64,000 nt of DNA from Diospyros lotus. Lineage: Eukaryota; Streptophyta; Magnoliopsida; Ericales; Ebenaceae. The DNA is taken from contig NC_068345.1 of NCBI RefSeq assembly GCF_014633365.1, positions 10,052,058 through 10,116,057 of the forward strand, given 5' to 3'. Under the pieces are notes generated by a model. The model was not told the origin of the DNA. It ran no database searches and saw only the letters and a list, made by a program, of their open reading frames with translations. This document shows, piece by piece, positions 56,806 to 64,000 of this stretch. The translations under genes were made by a program, and so were the position numbers. How positions within the stretch are numbered: position 1 is the stretch's first letter; the number at the start of each line of letters is the position of its first letter.

Positions 56806-59025
56806 TATCACATGACATCTAATAATCATCCTTACATAGCTATACACAACATACGACCATCTGAGATTACATAACATACATCGATTTCCAAAAACATAAT
56901 ACGATAACTTGACAACACCAAAATAACACCCAGGACCCTAGTTTCGAGAGAACTCTGCAATTGCTACCTTAGGTCAACGGTTTGGACCCAATTCCACTGG
57001 AAGTACCCGTCACTCAGGCAATTCCTTTACCTGGAATGATGGAAAGCAAGGGTGAGTCATAAGACTCAACAAGCATAACAAGAAACAAGGCTGGTTTAGC
57101 TGAAGATAACACCCCAAACCACCCGCACGCCATGTGCAATACAAACAACAACTCGCACCCCCATGCCCAAGACACACAAATGCACAGCATGAACCATAAG
57201 TCAAATGAAAACCGCATAAACATGCACATAATGGTCCTTGGGGCCCACATAGAAGACACCGACACCTAAGTCCCTAAGAAACCAGTCGTTGCCATGAACT
57301 GGCAAGCGATAAATATTCTGAGCTCCCATGCAGAATTCCAAGCTTCTGATACTCTATGCTCCAGCACAGCTTTTGATACTCTATACCCTAGCACAAGATC
57401 CCAAGCTTCCCGGGACGATTCCTCCTCTCGTAAATCACACACACAACTCTCCATATCCAATCAGGTCTTCCCTCGGGACCTTCTCGAGCTAATGTAAAGG
57501 TCTTCCCTCGAACTTTCCTCCAGCTAGTCTAAAAGCCTAGCCAAAGCTCCCCGAGTCGGTACTCCCACCACCCAACCTGAGCCAAGCTCCCTCGGGCCAA
57601 TACTCTCGACACTCGGACCGGCACGGTACTCTCACCAGAAATAATATTAATAATAATATTAACCATAACCGCTCGCACCGGAACCATGCAATGCATAAAT
57701 AAGAATGTAATGACGTAATAAGCATAAACGTGATACAAGATCCCCATAAACTAGGCATCAGGCCATGCTTTGCCCACATAGTAAAACACACTCAATGCAG
57801 TGCTCATCCAAGACACACCCTAAGATGCCCGTGCTCAAGCATTCACAGGATATGACCCCCAATTAATGTAGTTCCCAATCCCAACACACACTGTCAACAT
57901 CAATTGTAATTAAATAAATAATAATCCCACACACAAAGACCCAAGATCCACAACCAGCACACACACCCATCAGGAACCTAACCCCATCAGGTGCATCATT
58001 ATTCCCAAGGAAATGGGGCGATACAAAGCCCAGTGTCAGTTAACAATAATTAACACACAAATCATAAAATGGTTGCCACGCGTGGTAACATAATTAATGC
58101 ATGGAACCAAATATCAACAAGGGAGGGAACAAAATATGAATAATGGTAGGGACTTGTAGAGGAATTCAAGTTCACGAAGAAAGAGTTAAGAACTTGCCTC
58201 TATTCGACTGATTTTCACCTTTCCCGCGCTCCCACTACGAAGTATTATAGTTAAAGTAAATAATGAGTTCTTGGGCCCCAAATCATTAATTTTAACCGTG
58301 TAAAATTGTTATTCCCATGTACGCAAGGCTCTAATAATATATTTAACTTACCTGACCACCTTAAACGTAGATTAAACCAGGTTTTTCCCCCACTTTTCTT
58401 GGATTTTCTTCCATACGCATTGTTGGCTGAGCCTTCTCTTCTCCCACTTTTCCTTTTATTTTTGCTAGTTCAGAAATGCGCGAAATTGGCTTAAAAAATG
58501 TGCAAAACGGGTGGCTGGGGGAGAGCCATGTGGCAGCTGCTGGGGCAACTGCTAGGAGGTACTGCCTTTGGGTCGAAACGGCATTATAAAATCAGCATTT
58601 TTCCTCCACGCGCGCACAGCTTGATCCCGCGACCTCCAGCCAACCACCCTCGCACGCGACCGCTTGATTCAACTGCCACCTTCAATACATATGCACCTTT
58701 AATTAATTTTAAGGTGACTTCCAGCCATTTCTGAGATTAGTACCAGCACCTCAGAACTTTTGAAAATCCCTCGTACACCCCACCTCCTATTTTCCTCTTA
58801 TTCCACTTTCACCCCAAAATTTCTAGAATTCCACCAAATCAATTTATTTTATTCTTTCACCATTTCCATAAATACTCCCAAATAAAATAACAAATTATCC
58901 TAATTGCCCATTTCCTCTAACAACATAAATTATTATTTCCTTCTAAATTCCCAAATATTCAATAATATCCTTAAACACCCAAATTAATGATTATTACTTA
59001 TCTCCCAAAATTGTCGAACGTTACA
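56806..59025 (-). mobile_element. LTR E, same family as LTR C, inverse orientation, 3' end truncated
   Basis: On the minus strand it starts TGTAACGTTCG (59025) and follows LTR C through donor CAG-GTAAGT (58351), GACTCACCCTTGCTTTCCAT and TTCCAG-G (57031), to GGATGATTATTAGA. It stops about 130 bp short of the LTR C end. The right flank CATCA (59026-59030) has no left partner. Confidence 0.8.
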
Positions 59026-60030
59026 CATCATTTCTAAGAAAAAGAAAATATGTGGGAGATAATGAGATCATAGGAGATATTCTAGAGGAATTAGGACAAT
59101 ATCTTCTCTTAAGAATGAATGTCAATATGAAGATTTTATTTCTCAAATAGAACCTGAAAATATTAAGGAAGCCTTGAAGGATGAAAATTAGATCATTGCC
59201 ATACAAGAAAAGCTAAATCAATTTGAAAGAAATGAAATGTGGCAATTAGTTCCATGACCTAAAGATCCGCCAACTATATGGGTGTTTGGAAACAAAATAT
59301 ATGATAGTTGAATGGTTGTTAGAAACAAAACTAGATTAATATCTCAAGGGTGTAGTCAAGAAAAAGGGATTGACTATGATGAAATCTATATCCCTATAGT
59401 AAGATTGGAAGTCTCATGAATGTTGTTAGCATTTGCATGCCACAAGAACTTTAAGCTATCTCAAATGAATGTTAAAAGTGCCTTTTGAATGGATATAAAC
59501 GAGAAACTATATGTGGAACAACCTCTTGGTTTTGAGGATTCTCAATGTGAGGATCATATGTTCAAATTTACAAAGACAATATGTGATCTAAAACAAGACT
59601 CTAGAGCATGGTATGAATTACTTAGCAACTTTCTTATAGAAAAAGGATTTAAGAGAGATTAAATAGATACCACATTATTTATTTGAACTCATGGAAAGAA
59701 CATTTTATTAGTACAAATTTATGTAGTTGATTCACAAATATATCCCTATGTGATCAATTTGCAAATATTTTGCAAGGGGAATTTAAAATGAATATGATGA
59801 GAGAATTAAAATATTTTCTAGGATTTCAACTTAGGCAAGAAGATGAAAGAATTTATATATTCTAAACAAAAGTACAAATGCTGTAGCATTAACCAAGAAT
59901 CTTTTCATGCAAACACTAAGCACATCAAATTTAAACATCATTTCATTAGAAATCTTCAAATAGCAAATATATTTACAAAACCCCTAGATAGGGAGACAAA
60001 TTCAAATATTTTAAAAGTGAACTATTAATT
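59026..60030 (+). pseudogene. Sirevirus reverse transcriptase and RNase H remnant
   Basis: RT starts around EALKDEN (59168), with QFERNEMWQLVP, RLISQGCSQEKGIDYDE, QMNVKSAF, EQPLGFED and TICDLKQDSRAWYELL. The YVDD box reads YVVDS (about 59720-59735), so it is inactive. FLGFQLRQEDERIYI follows. The RNase H end (HIKFKHHFIRNLQIANIFTK, about 59920-59980) is internally shortened: the segment normally between FIRD and ADIFTKPL is missing. Confidence 0.8.
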
Positions 60031-61092
60031 AAGGATTGTGTCTTGATATTTGTGAAAAATGCATGATTGATTGAATATGCTTAATAATTGTGTATGATAT
60101 ACAAAATCTTTTATCCTTTGAATATACATATATATATATATAGAAATTTTGTGATTTATGATCTAAATTGTCAAAAACCAAGCTTATTTTTTTTCATTTT
60201 GGCTATAATAGACATGCATGTATGCTTATTGGGCTAATTGGTATTTAACCTTGTGTATTGCTTGAGTAAGAAATTATTCTAATACATGCTTTGTCTTTAA
60301 AAATTAAAGGATCATCTTGCTTTTGCTACACATCTACATGTAATGATCCTATGTTATAATCCTAAGTTTAGGATGTGGTACCTATGGCTTGATCTCTTAT
60401 AAAAGCATTGAATATATGGATTGAATATCGTGTCTTTGGGTACTTTAATGATTATTCCTTGAATCACTTACAATACTATTTTCATGTATGAAATATGCCT
60501 TTGCTCTATCCAAGTCTATCAGTTACTATCAATTGGTATCATTGTTTGGTTTTGTATGATGAATGAAGACTTATCCTTCGAATATAAGAAAAATGAGTAC
60601 ATGTCTGACTTTCTAGTTATGATCAATCTCTTAAATTGATAGATTGCATCTTTACATCTTAAGTAACATGCCTCATTCATGTCATATTAAGAGGGAGTTT
60701 TCATCTAAAGAAAAGGAATATTTTACTCTTGTGGTTTAGTTACTTTGTTTCTTATATGATAAATGAATATGAATTAAATCCAATGTTTTGACATTTTGGA
60801 CCAACTATAATATGAGTGATTATTTGAAGTGATATTTTGCTCTTATATGATCATGAGTATGAGATATGATATCAAATGTTTTCGAACTATTTGGAGATTA
60901 TTATGGCTTATTATGTGAAAGACTTATGAATGACGCATGTATATGGATTGTGCACACATTACATAACTTATCAATTTCAATTCGTTAATTGGAAACTTGT
61001 ATATGGATTGTGCACATGTATATGAATGTATGAATGTATGGATTATGTGCTTATTGATTCTTGATTCTCTAACCTTGTTGGTTATGTAATCT
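60031..61092. other. Sirevirus post-pol region, no intact frame
   Basis: AT-rich 3' region. Some Sireviruses carry an envelope-like frame here; none is readable. Confidence 0.5.
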
Positions 61093-61337
61093 AAAGGGGG
61101 AGTTTGTGAAATCTCATGTAAGTATTCCTACAACTCAATGATTTTTAAGTTCTTGGTTTAAGGGGGAGTTTTTGAATAAAAAATGCTTGTAAACATTTCC
61201 TCCACCTCATTGTTCTTTTAAAATTTTTGTCTTGAGCTTCATTTTTGAAAACAAACCTTTTTGATTTATGACAAAAAGGGGGAGAGATATATGTTGAAAT
61301 TAATTTTAAGTTTTGTCATCATCAAAAAGGGAAAGAT
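61093..61337 (+). promoter_or_regulatory. Cluster of polypurine tracts before the Sirevirus 3' LTR
   Basis: AAAGGGGGAG (61093-61102), TAAGGGGGAG (61159-61168), AAAAAGGGGGAGAG (61273-61286) and AAAAAGGGAAAGAT (61324-61337). The last abuts the LTR. Repeated tracts are a Sirevirus feature. Confidence 0.8.
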
Positions 61338-61981
61338 TGATGTTTTACTCTTGTGTTTAGTTTTGATGATGAAAAGAAAAATTTATAATATGATTTGAAA
61401 ACAAAAATCAATGTTAAGTACTTTTGTGAAAATGAAAACCAAATGATCTATAATTTTCTATAGATGGAGATTTGCACAAACAAGTATTAAGATTTAAAAG
61501 AATCTCCTAAATGATTTTTACAAATTGGTTTTGAACCATTAGATAAATGAAGCAAAAATTTTCCGAAGGCAAAAAACCATCTTTATGTTCTTGATAGATT
61601 GATATTTTGTCTTTGATATACTTTAGATGATAAAAATCAGTTGCATCTTAATGATGAAGTTATTTTATCTATGGTTATTATCTTGGTGCTCTAAATTTCT
61701 TTTATATGATTTATTAAGCACCAAAATTAATTTCATCATACAATTAAATCTTGATGACAATTGAAATATTATATTTCCATTTGATAAAAAATTGTTGAAT
61801 GAAAAATTAAATTTAATGCCAAAATATCTTGTGATAAATTTCTTATGGCATTTTGGAATATTGTGTTTTTAATTGATTCAAAATGAATTTCCAATAAAAA
61901 TATCTTTTAATCAAAAGAAATCATTTTTGAGTATTTTGAAACTGTCAATAGTTTATAAGCAACTGTCAACAGTTTGGCAAG
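61338..61981 (+). repeat. 3' LTR of the Sirevirus element, truncated
   Basis: The first about 640 bp match 50554 onward with modest divergence. It breaks after CAACAGTTTGGCAAG, where Athila gag begins. Confidence 0.9.
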
Positions 61982-62560
61982 ATAGAACCTCACATAAAAG
62001 AGTAGCTGGAACGCATGAAATGGATGTTAACACGTTGATGTTGACCAAGATTGACACACTATCAAAGTAGATGGAAGCCATGAAGTATTCTTCGAATGTT
62101 AATATGGTGCAAGGATCACTTCCCATATGTGAAACTTGTGAAGCAACTCATCCATCGCCTGAATGTCCGCTGTTCATAAATCCACCATTCACAGAGCAAG
62201 CTGCCTATGCTCAGAATTTTCAATGTCAGCAAAATTTCCAAAGGCAGCAAAATAACCCATTCTCACAAACATACAATTTGGGCTAAAGGAATCATCATCA
62301 TTTTTCTTATGGTAATACTCAGAACAACCAAAATCTACCAAAACAAGGGCGACCACAAGAGGAAAAAGGAGGATGGGAGGAAGCAGTTTCAAAGCTTTAA
62401 GAACGAAGTGACCAGACTGATGCAACCATTAAGAATATTGAAAATTAGATTGGGCAGCTAGCAAAAATTCTAACAGAAAGGCAACCGGGCACATGGCCTA
62501 GCAATACATAAGTTAACCCAAAGGAACAAGTAAATGCAATCACAATAAGGAGTAGGGTGC
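61982..62560 (+). pseudogene. Athila gag C-terminal part
   Basis: Reads RVAGTHEMDVNTLMLTKID, then a TAG, then CETCEATHPSPECPLF (CCHC-like without a clean spacing), EQAAYAQNFQCQQNF and NPFSQTYNLG, matching Athila/Tat-type gag tails. Frames shift near 62280. Confidence 0.75.
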
Positions 62561-62639
62561 AACTACTAGAAATTCATATTAAAAGACTAGGTGTGGCAAA
62601 AGAAGATGGTACTATTCAGGAAACAACAAATTAACTTGA

Positions 62640-63744
62640 AGAGCCTGAAGTAGTAGTTGAACAAGAGAAGGTAATTCCATCACTAGTCAAACCATATGTT
62701 CCTTCAATTCCATTCCCTCAGAGGTTGCACAAACACAAACTGGACAAGCAATTTCAGAAGTTCCTAGAGGTATTCAAGAAGCTTCACATAAACATCCCAT
62801 TTGTTGATGCCTTAGCTCAAATGCCTAGCTATGCAAAATTTATGAAGGAAATTTTATCAAACAAGAGAAAATTGGAGGAGCATGAAACTGTCATGCTAAC
62901 GGAGGAGAGTAGTTCTATATTGTAAAAAAAACTACCACCGAAGTTTAAAGATCCAGAGAGTTTTACTATTCCTTGTACCATTGGTAGTTTATTATTTGAA
63001 CGAGCTCTATGTGATTTGGGTGCTAGTATCAATTTAATGCCTTACTTTATTTTTAGGAAGTTTGGATTAAAAGAACCAACACCGACCACTATTTCTCTTT
63101 AATTGGCTGATAGAAGTATCAAATATCCGAAGGGAGTAGTGGAAGACGTTTTTGTAAAAGTGGATAAATTTATTTTTCCTGTTGACTTCTTTGTTTTGGA
63201 CATCGAAGAAGATTATGATATACCCTTAATTTTAGGGAGACCTTTTTTTGCCACAGGAAGAGCTTTGATTGATGTCCAGCAAGGAACACTTAGCCTTAGA
63301 ATTTATGATGAGACGATTATGTTTAATGTATTTAAGGCTATGAAACATTATAATAGAAATGAAAAAGAAGTCTTAATGAGAGATGGCATTGTTGATTTGG
63401 TAGAGAGATCTGATGACCCTAAAAAAAATTGCATGGCTAACACTTTTGATGAACAGGAACAAATTTTGGATGCTAAGAAGAAAGTCGTGGCTGTGGGCTC
63501 TTTGGGAGAGAAGCAAAAAGGTTGTCCATCCAAAAAAGACAAATTGTGTTCTTTGGATGTTTCTTCTTCTTCAAAAGCCAAGCCACCAAGTCATGAAAAG
63601 GAAAAGTTGGTAAGGGAGTTGAGGGAGCAAAAGAAAGGGACTGGATTGAGAGTTGCTAGCATTCAAGGAATAAGTCCATCAATGGACATACACAATATGT
63701 TGATGGGAAAAGGATTCAAGCCCCCCTTGAAGATGGAAACCTAG
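62640..63744 (+). pseudogene. Athila gag-protease region
   Basis: Reads LDKQFQKFLEVFKKLHINIP and DALAQMPSYAKFMKEILSNK, then TAA (about 62923), then FTIPCTIGSLLFERALCDLG with the protease site CDLGASINLMP (about 63008-63040; relatives usually also have DLGASI). It continues YPKGVVEDVFVKVDKFIFPV, IPLILGRPFFATGRALIDVQ (63205-63280) and a Lys/Ser-rich tail to the stop at 63742. It is open from 63103, but TAA at 63100-63102 interrupts it. No RT follows. Confidence 0.85.
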
Positions 63745-64000
63745 TCAAGCTAATGACTTTAAACAAGTGCTTATTGGGAGGCAACCCAATTTCCTATCTC
63801 TTTTATTTATTGTCATGTTGCATTTTTTTTCCTCTTCTTTTCTTTACTTTGAGTTAGGTTAGAGTGCCATTCTTTAGGATTTTTGCACAAAAACAATGTT
63901 GAGGTCATCATAATCGCATGCATGCTGTGGCTCACAATCCAACCACAGTAAGCATAACGTTATAGGACCGTGGTAAGAAGAGGCGCGGTAGGACCGCGGT
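63745..64000 (+). other. Athila-type post-pol noncoding block
   Basis: ACAAGTGCTTATTGGGAGGC followed by AACCC and a T-rich run is the block that usually lies after pol in Athila/Tat elements. The last 60 bp repeat GGACCGTGGTAAG/GGACCGCGGT words. Confidence 0.6.

Larger units (their letters stand above)
50554..61981 (+). mobile_element. Sirevirus-lineage copia element with two nested LTRs
   Basis: A 5' LTR, tRNA-Met primer site, long gag with coiled coil and CCHC knuckle, GAG-pre-integrase, RT and RNase H remnants, several polypurine tracts and a truncated 3' LTR follow in order. Long gag and multiple polypurine tracts are Sirevirus traits. Solo LTR D splits gag, and LTR E lies where integrase should be. 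The 3' LTR ends abruptly at 61981 against Athila sequence. Confidence 0.85.
61982..64000 (+). mobile_element. Athila-like Ty3/gypsy fragment, runs off the window
   Basis: Gag and protease blocks are followed directly by the noncoding block that normally comes after pol. The left edge is a broken junction with the Sirevirus LTR. The right end continues outside the window. Confidence 0.75.

Overview
The window is nuclear DNA from a repeat-rich flowering plant, most likely a dicot. The evidence is two plant-specific G-type lectin receptor kinase genes, an Au-type plant SINE, and several plant LTR-retrotransposon lineages (chromovirus, Tat, Athila, Sirevirus, Tork/Tnt1-like copia). I could not identify the species. 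No prokaryotic genes, CRISPR array, rRNA or tRNA gene was recognised.

Only two genes look intact. They are single-exon G-type lectin S-receptor-like Ser/Thr kinases on the minus strand at 8743-11250 and 19473-21998, tandem paralogs about 8 kb apart. Between them lies a nucleobase-ascorbate transporter pseudogene (about 14660-15250), cut by a 1-kb long-TIR DNA transposon (13649-14659), then a minisatellite, then a solo LTR (15677-18395). The paralogs are about 96% identical over the ectodomain and most of the kinase. They drop to about 70% in the last 124 residues and the 3' flank, a mosaic pattern that suggests gene conversion.

Layout. 1-2792: 3' half of a decayed chromovirus with its LTR. 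3010-3179: Au SINE with a 14-bp target duplication. 3281-4828: complete gag-only LTR element (TR-GAG type) with TSD GTTTT. 4834-8430: intergenic. 8.4-22 kb: the kinase pair. 22348-36535: a Tat-lineage Ty3/gypsy element (TSD ATTTC) carrying three nested solo LTRs (24116-25802, 30364-33148, 34029-35413). 36913-39230: solo LTR. 39.9-43.1 kb: sequence saturated with a TACTCGATTAA-like word and broken by a candidate SINE, a MITE with a 9-bp TSD, and a solo LTR. 43087-44162: truncated Sirevirus-type LTR. 44163-about 49600: minus-strand copia element interrupted by a solo LTR. 49660-50240: L1 LINE fragment. 50554-61981: a Sirevirus copia with two nested LTRs. 61982-64000: Athila-like gag-pro fragment.

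Target site duplications and LTR ends are visible by eye for most insertions, so the order of nesting can be reconstructed. Solo LTRs far outnumber complete elements, which suggests active removal by LTR-LTR recombination. The most interesting structural signals are (i) a matched splice donor and acceptor inside most of the 2.2-3.0 kb LTRs, suggesting a leader intron; (ii) family-specific short words, several with a TCGA core, repeated inside Sirevirus-type LTRs; and (iii) the mosaic divergence of the two receptor kinases.
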